A stretch of DNA of 64,000 nucleotides from Streptomyces alanosinicus (GCF_014650595.1 NZ_BMVG01000001.1:1240001-1304000), one strand, 5' to 3'. Shown: positions 35,390 through 44,282, counted from the first letter of the stretch. A program made the numbers and translations. The notes: generated from the sequence alone by a model not told the origin.

Positions 35390-36736
35390 ATGACCGTCAA
35401 CGGCAATGACGACGTACTGCTTGTCCACGGCGGAACCCCGCTGGAGGGCGAGATCCGTGTCCGCGGTGCGAAGAACCTCGTACCGAAGGCCATGGTCGCC
35501 GCCCTGCTGGGCAGCGCGCCGAGCCGACTGCGCAATGTTCCCGACATCCGTGACGTGCGGGTCGTCCGCGGCCTGCTCCAGCTGCACGGGGTGACGGTCC
35601 GTCCGGGCGAGGAGCCCGGCGAGCTGGTGATGGACCCGACGCATGTCGAGAGCGCCAACGTGGCCGACATCGATGCCCACGCGGGTTCCAGCCGTATCCC
35701 GATCCTCTTCTGCGGTCCGCTGCTGCACCGTCTCGGCCACGCGTTCATCCCGGGCCTCGGCGGCTGTGACATCGGCGGCCGGCCCATCGACTTCCACTTC
35801 GATGTGCTGCGGCAGTTCGGCGCGACCATCGAGAAGCGCGCGGACGGACAGTACCTGGAGGCCCCGAAGGGCCTGCGCGGTACGAAGATCCGGCTGCCGT
35901 ACCCGTCCGTGGGCACGACCGAGCAGGTGCTGCTGACGGCCGTCATGGCCGAGGGCGTCACGGAGTTGTCCAACGCGGCCGTCGAGCCGGAGATCGAGGA
36001 CCTCATCTGCGTGCTGCAGAAGATGGGCGCGATCATCGCGATGGACACCGACCGCACGATCCGCATCACCGGTGTGGAGAGCCTCGGCGGCTACACCCAC
36101 CGCGCCCTGCCGGACCGCCTGGAGGCGGCGTCCTGGGCGTCGGCGGCGCTCGCGACCAACGGCAACATCTACGTCCGCGGCGCCCAGCAGCGCTCGATGA
36201 TGACGTTCCTGAACACCTACCGGAAGGTGGGCGGTGCCTTCGAGATCGACGACGAGGGCATCCGTTTCTGGCACCCGGGCGGCCAGTTGAAGTCCATCGC
36301 GCTGGAGACGGACGTGCACCCCGGTTTCCAGACCGACTGGCAGCAGCCGCTGGTGGTGGCGCTGACGCAGGCCACGGGCCTGTCCATCATCCACGAGACG
36401 GTGTACGAGTCCCGGCTCGGCTTCACCTCCGCGCTCAACCAGATGGGCGCCCACATCCAGCTCTACCGCGAGTGCCTGGGCGGCTCCGTCTGCCGCTTCG
36501 GCCAGCGCAACTTCCTGCACTCGGCGGTCGTCTCCGGCCCCACCCGGCTCCAGGGCGCCGACCTGGTCATCCCCGACCTGCGCGGCGGCTTCTCGTATCT
36601 GATCGCGGCCCTGGCGGCCGAGGGCACCTCCCGCGTCCACGGCATCGACCTCATCAACCGCGGCTACGAGAACTTCATGGAGAAGCTCGTGGAACTGGGC
36701 GCGAAGGTGGAACTGCCCGGCAAGGCGCTCGGCTGA
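35390..36736 (+). CDS. murA: UDP-N-acetylglucosamine 1-carboxyvinyltransferase
   Basis: 448 residues. First committed step of peptidoglycan synthesis: transfers enolpyruvate from PEP to UDP-GlcNAc, in the cytosol. The EPSP-synthase-like double domain is complete: GEIRVRGAKNLVPKAMVAALL (cited in part, RGAKNLVPK binds PEP), the catalytic loop GGCDIGGRPIDFHF with Cys126, and late motifs VRGAQQRSMMTFLNTY, ETDVHPGFQTDWQQP and LIAALAAEGTSRVHGID. The cysteine means the enzyme should be fosfomycin sensitive. The start ATG 35390 has only a weak CGGAACGCGAG upstream. Its transcript ends at a strong bidirectional hairpin shared with the HU gene. Confidence 0.97.
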   Translation: MTVNGNDDVLLVHGGTPLEGEIRVRGAKNLVPKAMVAALLGSAPSRLRNVPDIRDVRVVRGLLQLHGVTVRPGEEPGELVMDPTHVESANVADIDAHAGSSRIPILFCGPLLHRLGHAFIPGLGGCDIGGRPIDFHFDVLRQFGATIEKRADGQYLEAPKGLRGTKIRLPYPSVGTTEQVLLTAVMAEGVTELSNAAVEPEIEDLICVLQKMGAIIAMDTDRTIRITGVESLGGYTHRALPDRLEAASWASAALATNGNIYVRGAQQRSMMTFLNTYRKVGGAFEIDDEGIRFWHPGGQLKSIALETDVHPGFQTDWQQPLVVALTQATGLSIIHETVYESRLGFTSALNQMGAHIQLYRECLGGSVCRFGQRNFLHSAVVSGPTRLQGADLVIPDLRGGFSYLIAALAAEGTSRVHGIDLINRGYENFMEKLVELGAKVELPGKALG

Positions 36737-36759
36737 CGGCCTGTCACGCGCGTACGACG

Positions 36760-36794
36760 AAGGGGCGGCCCTCCTCACCGGAGGGCCGCCCCTT
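36760..36794. terminator. Strong bidirectional terminator, murA / hupA
   Basis: AAGGGGCGGCCCTCC (36760-36774) and GGAGGGCCGCCCCTT (36780-36794) form a perfect 15-bp stem with a 5-nt loop TCACC. It sits between convergent genes. Confidence 0.9.
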
Positions 36795-36853
36795 TGGCGT
36801 CATCGTGTGTCAGAACGCCTCGTACGCCGTCCCGTGGCGCACGAACGGCAACA

Positions 36854-37135
36854 TCACTTGCCCTTGGCGGCTTCCTTGAGCTTGGAGCCCGCGGTGACCT
36901 TCACGCTGAAGCCGGCGGGGATGTTGATCGGCTCGCCGGTCTGCGGGTTGCGCGCGGTGCGAGCGGCACGGTGGGTGCGCTCGAAGGTCAGGAAGCCGGG
37001 GATGGTGACCTTCTCGTCGCCCTTGGCGACGATCTCGCCGACGGTCTCGGCGAACGCGGCCAGCACGGCGTCGGCGTCCTTGCGGGTCACCTCGGCGCGA
37101 TCGGCCAGCGCGGCCACCAGCTCACTGCGGTTCAT
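36854..37135 (-). CDS. hupA: HU family DNA-binding protein
   Basis: 93 residues, the short HU form without the Lys/Ala-rich tail of HupS. A nucleoid protein that bends and compacts DNA as a dimer. Sequence features: MNRSELVAALADRAEVTRKD helix pair, VTIPGFLTFERTHRAARTAR with the saddle strands, and the DNA-binding arm ARNPQTGEPINIPAGFSVK containing the intercalating Pro. The end reads AGSKLKEAAKGK. ATG 37135 has GGGAG seven nt upstream. Its start is 345 nt from the malic enzyme stop, leaving a separate promoter. Confidence 0.97.
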   Translation of the reverse strand: MNRSELVAALADRAEVTRKDADAVLAAFAETVGEIVAKGDEKVTIPGFLTFERTHRAARTARNPQTGEPINIPAGFSVKVTAGSKLKEAAKGK

Positions 37136-37480
37136 GTTGTTACTCCCGTGTTTTTCTTGCCGTTGGGGTGTGCCACGCGGCGGATCCGCCCGAGGCACTG
37201 CGATGCCGATGCGCTCGCGCCCAGGGACGCATCCTGCCCCTACCTGCGGCGGTAAAGCCAATCCGGCACCCGTAGGAGTCGTGAGAACACCCTGGGGAGT
37301 CACACGAAAAGCGCCCGCTCGGCGCCACCCTAGAGCGCGCCCGGCATCAGCTGGTTCCACGACGCGCCGGTGCGCGGGCCGCCGTGGTGATCCTCACAGC
37401 CCTTGCACAGTACGTCACAGCGTCACCGCGGCGAGGCGCGCAGGGGCCCGAGGGGTGTGCGGACAGGCCCTGGGCCAGCC
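37136..37480. other. 345-nt leader/promoter region of hupA
   Basis: No gene seen. The region should hold the hupA promoter and the 3' end of the malic enzyme transcript. It has no perfect palindrome, and I could not place -10/-35 boxes with confidence. Confidence 0.5.
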
Positions 37481-38902
37481 CTAGGCCGTCGCCCCCGCTC
37501 CGGTCGCCTTCGCGGCCTCGCGGACCGCTCCGGCGACGGCGCCCGCGACCTTGTCGTTGAAGACGCTCGGGATGATGTAGTTCGGGTTCAGCTCGTCCTC
37601 GCTGACGACATCGGCGAGGGCCTGCGCGGCGGCGAGCATCATCCCGGTGTCGACGGTGCGGGACTGGGCGTCCAGCAGACCGCGGAAGACACCCGGGAAG
37701 ACCAGCACGTTGTTGATCTGGTTCGGGAAGTCCGAGCGGCCGGTGGCCACGACCGCGGCCGTCTGACGGGCGATCGCCGGGTCGACCTCGGGGTCGGGGT
37801 TCGCGAGCGCGAACACGATGGCGCCGTCGGCCATGGCGGCCACGTCGTCGCCGTCGAGGACGTTCGGGGCGGAGACGCCGATGAACACGTCGGCGCCGCG
37901 CACGGCCTCCTTCAGGGTGCCGGTGAGGCCCTCGGGGTTGGTGTTGTCGGCGATCCAGCGCAGCGGCGAGTCGGCCGGGGCGTCCACCAGGTCCGCGCGG
38001 CCGGAGTGCACGACACCGTGGATGTCGGCGACGACGGCGTTCTTCACGCCCGCGGCGAGGAGCAGCTTGAGGATGGCCGTACCGGCCGCGCCGGCGCCGG
38101 ACATCACGACCCGGATGTTCTCGATGGCCTTGCCCGTGACGCGCAGGGCGTTGGTCAGGGCGGCGAGCACGACGATGGCGGTGCCGTGCTGGTCGTCGTG
38201 GAAGACGGGAATGTCGAGGGCCTCGCGCAGCCGGGCCTCGATCTCGAAGCAGCGCGGCGCGGAGATGTCCTCCAGGTTGATGCCCGCGAAGCCGGGGGCG
38301 ATCGCCTTGACGATCTCCACGATCGCGTCGGTGTCCTGGGTGTCCAGGCACAGCGGCCAGGCGTCGATGCCCGCGAAGCGCTTGAAGAGGGCCGCCTTGC
38401 CCTCCATGACGGGCAGCGCGGCCTTCGGGCCGATGTTGCCGAGGCCGAGCACCGCGGAACCGTCCGTCACGACCGCAACCGAGTTGCGCTTGATGGTGAG
38501 GCGGCGGGCGTCCTCGGGGTTCTGGGCGATCGCCATGCAGACGCGGGCCACACCCGGCGTGTAGACCATGGAGAGGTCGTCACGGTTGCGGATGGGGTGC
38601 TTGGACTGCATCTCGATCTTGCCGCCGAGGTGCATCAGGAACGTACGGTCGGAGACCTTGCCGAGGGTGACGCCCTCGATGCCCTTGAGCTTCTCGACGA
38701 TCTCCTCGGCGTGGGCCGTGGAGGTGGCCGCGATGGTGACGTCGATACGGAGCTTCTCGTGGCCGGACGCGGTGACGTCGAGGCCGGAAACCGAGCCCCC
38801 GGAGGACTCCACAGCGGTGGTGAGCTGCGAGACGGCGGTTCCGCTCGCGGGCACCTCCAGCCGAATGGTCATCGAGTAGGAGACGCTGGGCGCCGTTGCC
38901 AT
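37481..38902 (-). CDS. Malic enzyme with N-terminal ACT domain
   Basis: 473 residues. Oxidative decarboxylation of malate to pyruvate. Residues 1-85 form an ACT-like regulatory domain (SYSMTIRLEVPASGTAVSQL, IDVTIAATSTAHAEEIVEKL). The catalytic part follows: MVYTPGVARVCMAIA, the Lys motif VTDGSAVLGLGNIGPKAALP, metal residues in FAGINLEDISAPRCFEIE and PVFHDDQHGTAIVVLAAL, and a Rossmann NAD(P) motif VVMSGAGAAGTAIL. An Ala or Gly pattern after the second strand does not decide NAD versus NADP. From memory the S. coelicolor enzyme at this locus is NAD-dependent. It stands alone and is read toward hupA. Confidence 0.93.
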   Translation of the reverse strand: MATAPSVSYSMTIRLEVPASGTAVSQLTTAVESSGGSVSGLDVTASGHEKLRIDVTIAATSTAHAEEIVEKLKGIEGVTLGKVSDRTFLMHLGGKIEMQSKHPIRNRDDLSMVYTPGVARVCMAIAQNPEDARRLTIKRNSVAVVTDGSAVLGLGNIGPKAALPVMEGKAALFKRFAGIDAWPLCLDTQDTDAIVEIVKAIAPGFAGINLEDISAPRCFEIEARLREALDIPVFHDDQHGTAIVVLAALTNALRVTGKAIENIRVVMSGAGAAGTAILKLLLAAGVKNAVVADIHGVVHSGRADLVDAPADSPLRWIADNTNPEGLTGTLKEAVRGADVFIGVSAPNVLDGDDVAAMADGAIVFALANPDPEVDPAIARQTAAVVATGRSDFPNQINNVLVFPGVFRGLLDAQSRTVDTGMMLAAAQALADVVSEDELNPNYIIPSVFNDKVAGAVAGAVREAAKATGAGATA

Positions 38903-39088
38903 GGCCGACTTCCTCTGCTTTCACCGTGTCGCGAGTTATGCCGTCCGATCGTCGCACCTACCGCGGAGTACGTGGTAGTCGCCTTGGATTGCGGACGTTT
39001 TGTTCATGAGTGGTGCGCGATTTCGGAAAACCTCTTCCACCATACGAGAAACGATCAGGCGGGAAAAGGGGCGTCGGCACCAAAGAAA

Positions 39089-39120
39089 GAGACCCACATC
39101 ACGTCCGTGATGTGGGTCTC
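39089..39120 (-). terminator. Terminator of the helD-like gene
   Basis: GAGACCCACATCACG (39089-39103) and CGTGATGTGGGTCTC (39106-39120) are perfect 15-nt complements with a 2-nt centre. On the minus strand the hairpin is followed by TTTCTTTGG, a rare T-rich tail in this GC-rich genome, 161 nt past the stop. Confidence 0.8.
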
Positions 39121-39280
39121 CCACACGTTGATGACACCGACCCGCCATGCTCGCCTCGCGGCAAGTGGTCCCTCGCAGGGACAAAGGTTGGGCCCGGGGG
39201 CTTGGATCGGGCCGGTGCCACACCAAGGCTAACAAACCGATGCCGTACGGCCATTCCCCTCCGGGATGTTCACAGGAAAG

Positions 39281-41641
39281 TCAGTCCCGCAGCAGGTCGG
39301 GCACCCCGGCCGTGTCCGGCTCGTCCCGCTCCCCCGACACCACCGTCAGCTGCTGGGTGGCCCGGGTCAGCGCCACGTACAGCACCCGCAGACCGGCCGG
39401 GGACTCGTCGGCGATCTCCGCCGGGGACACGACGACCGTCGCGTCGTACTCCAGCCCCTTGGCCTCCAGGCTGCCGAGTGCCACCACCCGGTCGCCGAGC
39501 CCGGCCAGCCAGCGCCGGGCCTCCTCGCGCCGGTTCATGGCGACGACCACGCCGACCGTGCCGTCGACCAGGGCCAGCAGCCGCTCGGCCTCGGCCCGCA
39601 CGGTCCGCTCCAGACCCTGTCGTACGACGCTGAAACGCGGCTCCACCCCGGTGGACCGCACGGCGCTGGGCGCCTTTGAGCCGGGCATGGCGAGCGCGAG
39701 CACCTTGGCGGCGAGCTCGGCGATCTCGGAAGGGTTGCGGTAGTTCACGGTGAGCTGGAAGCGGCGCCGGGGCCGGGTGCCGAGGGCCTCGTCCCGGGCC
39801 TCGGCCGCCTCGTCCGGGTCGGACCAGGAGGACTGGGCGGGGTCGCCGACGACCGTCCAGGTGGCGTGCCGGCCGCGGCGGCCGACCATGCGCCACTGCA
39901 TCGGCGTGAGGTCCTGTGCCTCGTCCACGATGACGTGCGCGTACTCGGTGCGCTCCTGCGCGAGCCGCTCGGCCCGCTCCCGCTGGCTCTCCTCGCGCAC
40001 CGGCATCAGCTCCTCCAGGCCGGTGAGCTGGTCCAGCGGGTCCAGCTCGCGCTTCTTGCGCGGGCGGGCCGGGGCGCCGAGGATCGCCTGGAGTTCGTCG
40101 AGCATGGCGATGTCGTGCACGGAGTGGCCGTCGCGCTGGAGCGAGCGGGCGACCCTGCGGACCTCGCCGGGGTTGAGGATCCGGCGGGCCCAGCGGCCGA
40201 GCCGCTTCTCGTCGGCCATGGCGGCGAGCACCGCCTTCGGGGTCAGCTCGGGCCACCAGGCGTCGAGGAAGGCGAGGAAGGAGTCCTCGGTCGTGACGTC
40301 CTCGTCGAAGGAGGCGCGCAGTTCGGCGGCCAGCTCGGGGTCGCTGTGCCGGGTACCCGCCCCGGACTTGGCCCACAGGGCGTCCAGGAGCAGCTTGCGG
40401 GCGCGCGGGCGGAGCAGGTTGACGGGGGCGGTGCCGCCGAGGGCGGTACGGCGGACGCGCTCCAGCTCCGGCGCCTGAAGCTCCAGCCGGCGCCCGAAGG
40501 CGACGACGCGGAGCCGGTCGGGCGCCCGGGTGACGGCCGGCGCCTCGGTGTCCTCGTCGAGGGCGAGCTGCCCCGCCGCGGCGGCGGAGCCCTGTTCCAG
40601 GGCGCCCCGGGCGGCCTTGCGCAGCACCTTCAGCATCCGGTACGAGCCCTTGGCGCGGGCCACGGACGGGGAGTCGTACAGCGTGGCCTCGGCGCCGTCG
40701 ACGAGTGAGCCGATCGCACGGATCGCGACCTGGCCCTCCTCGCCGAGCGAGGGCAGCACGCCCTCGGTGTAGGCGACGAGCAGCGGGGTCGGGGAGACGA
40801 TGAGGATGCCGCCCGCGTATCTGCGTCTGTCCTGGTAGAGCAGATAGGCGGCGCGGTGCAGGGCGACGGCGGTCTTGCCGGTGCCCGGGCCGCCCTCGAC
40901 ATAGGTGATGGAGGCGGCGGGGGCCCGGATCACCAGGTCCTGCTCGGCCTGGATGGAGGAGACGATGTCCCGCATGGTGTGGCTGCGGGCCTGGCCGAGC
41001 GCGGCCATGAGGGCGCCGTCACCGATGACGGGGAGCGTGCGGCCGTCGAGGGAGGCGGTCAGCTCGGGCCGCATGAGGTCGTCCTCGACGCCGAGGACCC
41101 GGCGCCCCTTGGAGCGGATGACCCGGCGCCGTACGACCCGTCCCGGGTCCACCGGGGTGGCCCGGTAGAACGGCGCGGCGGCGGGCGCCCGCCAGTCGAT
41201 GACCAGCGGGGAGTAGTCCTCGTCGAGGACGCCGATGCGCCCGATGTGCAGGGTCTCGGCGATGTCGGCGGTGTTGTCGCCCCGCACGGCGCCGTCCGCC
41301 GGCTCCACGGCGGTGTAGGCCCCGTCGGGGCCCTTCTTGCCGTCCTTGCCGAGGAGCAGGTCGATCCGTCCGAAGAGGAAGTCCTCGAACTCGTTGTTGA
41401 GCCGGTTGAGGTGGATGCCGGCCCGGAAGACCTGGGCGTCCCGCTCGGCCAGCGCACCCGGGGTGCCGACCTGGCCGCGCTTGGCCGCGTCGTGCATCAG
41501 GAACTCGGCCTCGTGGATCTTCTCTTCCAGCCGCCGGTACACCCGGTCGAGGTGTTCCTGTTCGACGCTGATCTCCCGGTCACGGACGGAATCGTGTGCG
41601 TGTACCGAGCCGACCGCGGACTGCTGAACCTGAGCGGCCAC
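39281..41641 (-). CDS. HelD-like RNA polymerase-associated superfamily 1 helicase
   Basis: 786 residues from GTG 41641. An N-terminal antiparallel helical arm (about 15-90: EQEHLDRVYRRLEEKIHEAE) is typical of HelD proteins that insert into RNA polymerase and free it from DNA. It is followed by the SF1 core: motif I YVEGGPGTGKTAVALHRAAY, VIVDEAQDLTPMQWRMV (motif II), TVVGDPAQSSWSD, LTVNYRNPSEIAEL, SLEAKGLEYDATVVVSP and YVALTRATQQLTVV. Actinobacterial relatives such as HelR and HelD recycle polymerase and protect it from rifampicin. The start codon and its AAGGGGG are embedded in a potential leader hairpin. It follows the sigma/anti-sigma pair by 97 nt on the same strand. Confidence 0.92.
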   Translation of the reverse strand: MAAQVQQSAVGSVHAHDSVRDREISVEQEHLDRVYRRLEEKIHEAEFLMHDAAKRGQVGTPGALAERDAQVFRAGIHLNRLNNEFEDFLFGRIDLLLGKDGKKGPDGAYTAVEPADGAVRGDNTADIAETLHIGRIGVLDEDYSPLVIDWRAPAAAPFYRATPVDPGRVVRRRVIRSKGRRVLGVEDDLMRPELTASLDGRTLPVIGDGALMAALGQARSHTMRDIVSSIQAEQDLVIRAPAASITYVEGGPGTGKTAVALHRAAYLLYQDRRRYAGGILIVSPTPLLVAYTEGVLPSLGEEGQVAIRAIGSLVDGAEATLYDSPSVARAKGSYRMLKVLRKAARGALEQGSAAAAGQLALDEDTEAPAVTRAPDRLRVVAFGRRLELQAPELERVRRTALGGTAPVNLLRPRARKLLLDALWAKSGAGTRHSDPELAAELRASFDEDVTTEDSFLAFLDAWWPELTPKAVLAAMADEKRLGRWARRILNPGEVRRVARSLQRDGHSVHDIAMLDELQAILGAPARPRKKRELDPLDQLTGLEELMPVREESQRERAERLAQERTEYAHVIVDEAQDLTPMQWRMVGRRGRHATWTVVGDPAQSSWSDPDEAAEARDEALGTRPRRRFQLTVNYRNPSEIAELAAKVLALAMPGSKAPSAVRSTGVEPRFSVVRQGLERTVRAEAERLLALVDGTVGVVVAMNRREEARRWLAGLGDRVVALGSLEAKGLEYDATVVVSPAEIADESPAGLRVLYVALTRATQQLTVVSGERDEPDTAGVPDLLRD

Positions 41642-41642
41642 C

Positions 41643-41694
41643 GGGCCCCCTTCTGACGTGCTGGGCAGCCGTCAACCGTACGCGAAGGGGGCCC
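41643..41694 (-). promoter_or_regulatory. Leader hairpin masking the helD-like ribosome binding site
   Basis: GGGCCCCCTTC (41643-41653, plus strand) is the exact complement of GAAGGGGGCCC (41684-41694). In the minus-strand transcript the second arm contains the AAGGGGG ribosome binding site immediately before the GTG start at 41641. An 11-bp stem could hide it. Confidence 0.6.
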
Positions 41695-41716
41695 TCAAAG
41701 CCACGGGACGGCACCT

Positions 41717-41731
41717 GGGGGCGTCGCCCCC
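41717..41731 (-). terminator. Short GC hairpin after the anti-sigma gene
   Basis: GGGGGCG-T-CGCCCCC, a 15-nt palindrome 8 nt beyond the anti-sigma stop. It might attenuate read-through into the helD-like gene. No T tract. Confidence 0.4.
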
Positions 41732-41738
41732 GTTGCCG

Positions 41739-42569
41739 CTACGCCTGCACTTGCACCAGCTTCTTGCCCTCGAAGGTCACGACCTCGAAGTGGTCGATCT
41801 CGTTCGGCTTGAAGGCCGCCGCGCCGCCGATGTACAGGGGCTTCTTGGCCTCCTCCGTCTTGGCGTTCGGGATGCCGTAGCCCCAGTCCGGTACGGACCA
41901 CGAGGACATCGTCACGCGCTGCCCGTTCTTCGCGACGAGCACCAGCGAGCACTTCAGCGGCCCCTTGGCGTTCTTCAGCTCCAGGACCGCCTGGGTGCCC
42001 CAGTCCTTCTGCTGCATGCCGACGGTGGCGCTGACCTGGGACGTCGGGTCGGTGGCCGACTTCTTGTCCGGCATGGCCTCGAAGGTGGTCTGGGCCGAGG
42101 ACGCGGTGGTCCGGCCCGTGCCACCGGAGCCGCCGTTCACGGCCACCGCGGCGAGCGGTCCGGCGATGATCAGCGCGGCCGCCGCCGCGATCATGTAGAA
42201 GCCGCGCCGGCGCTTCTGGGCGCGCTTGTCGGCGACCTCGTCGACCAGCTTCTCCACCAGCCGGGGGCTGGGCCTGGCGGACAGCGAGTCGCCGATCGCG
42301 GGGGTGCTGCCGGAGCCCGGCAGATCCGCGAGGGCGGCCAGCATCGGCTCCATCCCGGCCAGCTCGTCCAGTTGCTGGGCGCACCACTCGCAGCCGGCGA
42401 GATGCGCCTCGAAAGCGGTTGCCTCGGCGTCGTCGAGAATCCCGAGGGCGTAGGCGCCGACGGTCTCGTGCTCGCTCGGCACCGAAGATCCCGACCTGGG
42501 GTTCATGGGACCAGACATACCCGGACCACCCGCACCGAATCCCTGGATTCCCCCGTAACCACTGCTCAT
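41739..42569 (-). CDS. rsuA: Zinc-binding anti-sigma factor (RsuA-like)
   Basis: 276 residues from ATG 42569, overlapping the sigma gene stop by one base (TGATG). The cytoplasmic N-domain carries the ZAS motif H-x3-C-x2-C in FEAHLAGCEWCAQQL, preceded by VGAYALGILDDAEA, that clamps ECF sigma factors. A single membrane segment lies around residues 120-142 (FYMIAAAAALIIAGPLAAVAV). The outer part (about 150-276) is an anti-sigma-K-type beta domain: VLELKNAKGPLKCSLVLVAKN, EIDHFEVVTFEGKKLV. It should hold SigU at the membrane until a signal arrives. The rsuA name relies on synteny with S. coelicolor from memory. Confidence 0.9.
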   Translation of the reverse strand: MSSGYGGIQGFGAGGPGMSGPMNPRSGSSVPSEHETVGAYALGILDDAEATAFEAHLAGCEWCAQQLDELAGMEPMLAALADLPGSGSTPAIGDSLSARPSPRLVEKLVDEVADKRAQKRRRGFYMIAAAAALIIAGPLAAVAVNGGSGGTGRTTASSAQTTFEAMPDKKSATDPTSQVSATVGMQQKDWGTQAVLELKNAKGPLKCSLVLVAKNGQRVTMSSWSVPDWGYGIPNAKTEEAKKPLYIGGAAAFKPNEIDHFEVVTFEGKKLVQVQA

Positions 42570-43129
42570 CACGCCGTCACCCCCCGCTCCTCCAGTGCCA
42601 GCTTCATCGATCGCAGGGCATAGAACACCCGGGAACGCACCGTGCCGCTGGGTATACCCAGCGTCTCGGCCGCCTCGTTGACCGTACGCCCCTTGAAGTA
42701 CGTCTCGACGAGCACCTCCCGGTGGGCCGGGGTCAGGTCGTCGAGCGCGTCCGACAGCGTCATCAGCCACAGCGCCTTGTCGATCTCGTCCTCCGCGGGG
42801 ATGACCTCCAGCGGCGACGGATCGACCTCCTGCGGCCGGGCCTGCCGGCTGCGGTGGCCGTCGATGACGATGCGGCGCGCGACCGTCACCAGCCAGGGGC
42901 GTACCGAACCGGTCGCCCGATTGAGCTGACCGGCGTTCTTCCAGGCACGGATGAGCGTTTCCTGTACGACGTCCTCGGCGCGTTGCCGATCACCGGCGAC
43001 CAGTCGCAGGACATACGCGAGCAAGGGTCCGGCGTGCTCCCGGTAGAGCGCACGCATCAGCTCCTCGTCAGGTTCCGAGGGCTGTGAGGACATGCGATGT
43101 CGGGCCCTCGATCCACGTTCATTGGCCAC
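42569..43129 (-). CDS. sigU: ECF RNA polymerase sigma factor (SigU-like)
   Basis: 186 residues from GTG 43129, preceded by AAGGA seven nt upstream; ATG 43093 is the alternative. Region 2 (about 25-95): LMRALYREHAGPLLAYVLRL, DRQRAEDVVQETLIRAWKN, VRPWLVTVARRIVIDGHRSR. Region 4 (about 125-180): LDDLTPAHREVLVETYFKGR, VNEAAETLGIPSGTVRSRVFYALRSMK. Only regions 2 and 4 are present, as in ECF factors. It is directly coupled to the membrane anti-sigma gene. In S. coelicolor loss of the partner RsuA was reported to impair development; that is family knowledge, not visible here. Confidence 0.92.
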   Translation of the reverse strand: MANERGSRARHRMSSQPSEPDEELMRALYREHAGPLLAYVLRLVAGDRQRAEDVVQETLIRAWKNAGQLNRATGSVRPWLVTVARRIVIDGHRSRQARPQEVDPSPLEVIPAEDEIDKALWLMTLSDALDDLTPAHREVLVETYFKGRTVNEAAETLGIPSGTVRSRVFYALRSMKLALEERGVTA

Positions 43130-43450
43130 GGCCGCATCCTTGCGCACGCCCACCTCCGGTGTCCGGGGGTTCCCCCAGTCGGTCGCTCGCCCACCCGTAC
43201 GGAAAGCGGCGGCGCGGTGTTCAAACGGAGGCGACAGTTTTCTCGGGGATGACGCGCCGACAGGGACATGCGCGCATATTCCCCCCGCATGATCTTTACA
43301 TTTCCGACACATCGTCGAGGGGTGGCCCGGACCGCAGAGTTGCCCCGCACGAGCCGCCGGGAAACGGAGTGTTACGCACATCACGCCGCGCGCGGGCCGG
43401 ATCCGGGCGTGTCGCGGGCGGGCGGATCGTGGCCGGGGGTCATGACGGGG

Positions 43451-43506
43451 CGATCGCGGTGGGGCGGTCGCGGTGGGGCGGTCGCGGTGGGGTGGTCGCG
43501 GTGGGG
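43451..43506. repeat. Four 14-bp tandem repeats
   Basis: Four head-to-tail copies of the unit CGGTCGCGGTGGGG (first base T in the fourth, one change in the first) lie at 43451, 43465, 43479 and 43493. They fill the gap between the sigma gene promoter region and the CGNR gene stop at 43511. Confidence 0.8.
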
Positions 43507-43510
43507 GGGG

Positions 43511-44104
43511 TCAGACCCGCGTGAGGGCGGCCCGCCGCCGGTGCCGGGCCACGCGCTCCCGATTCCCGCAGACCTCGCTGGAGCACCAGCGCCGGCGGCG
43601 CCCCCTGGACGTGTCCAGGTACACCAGCGGGCAGTTGTCGCCCTCGCACTCCCGCACGGCAGCCCGTGCGACGGGATCGGTGAGCAGCTCCACGGCGTCC
43701 CGCGCGACCAGCGCGAGCAGCCCCGCGCAGGTCGGCGGGCCGGCCAGCTCCCGCACCAGGCGGCCGTCCTCGGCCCGCACCGCGAACGGGGCCGGGGTCG
43801 AGGCGCGGGCTGCCTCGTTGACGCGGGCGAGGGAGCGGTCGTACGACGACGGGTCCACGGCGTGCGCGGCTCGCAGCAACTGCCCGACGTGCGCGCGCAG
43901 TTCCCGGAACCCGACGAGCCAGGGGGCGTCGGCGTGGCCGAGCGCCGTACCCTCCGGCACCAGCGCCGCCCCGGCGATCCACGCGCACAACGACTCGACG
44001 GAGTCCAGCCGTTCGGCCGGATACGTGGTCGCGAGGAGATCGAGGCAGATCCGTCCGGCGTCGAAACGCAGCTCGTACGGGGGCGTGGCCGTACCCAGTG
44101 CCAT
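43511..44104 (-). CDS. CGNR zinc-finger protein (ABATE domain)
   Basis: 197 residues from ATG 44104. The N-terminal part (YELRFDAGRICLDLLATTYP) is the stress-induced ABATE-type domain. The C-terminal part is the CGNR finger with four Cys: RECEGDNCPLVYLDTSRGRR, then RWCSSEVCGNRERVARHRRR. CGNR proteins are probably DNA-binding regulators and are common in actinobacteria; targets are unknown. It faces away from the disrupted DUF1772 gene. The 178 nt between them contain no obvious operator. Tandem repeats start 5 nt beyond its stop codon. Confidence 0.88.
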   Translation of the reverse strand: MALGTATPPYELRFDAGRICLDLLATTYPAERLDSVESLCAWIAGAALVPEGTALGHADAPWLVGFRELRAHVGQLLRAAHAVDPSSYDRSLARVNEAARASTPAPFAVRAEDGRLVRELAGPPTCAGLLALVARDAVELLTDPVARAAVRECEGDNCPLVYLDTSRGRRRRWCSSEVCGNRERVARHRRRAALTRV

Positions 44105-44282
44105 GTGCCTGTCACCGCCTAGGCCGGGACTGTGATGGGGGAACCGTTCCGTCACCGCTCTCCCCTTCACAGTGCCCGCCCGGACGCCCTGCCGGAACCC
44201 CTCGTACCGGCTGGACGCACGCGTATGCCGGACCGCGCCTCGGCCATGTCCGGGACCGGGGGGCAGCGGGTTGCCCGGAGAC

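Noticed and set aside
43130..43450. ECF-type autoregulatory promoter for sigU
   Set aside because: A GGAA-like element is visible on the minus strand, but no properly spaced -10 motif could be fixed.
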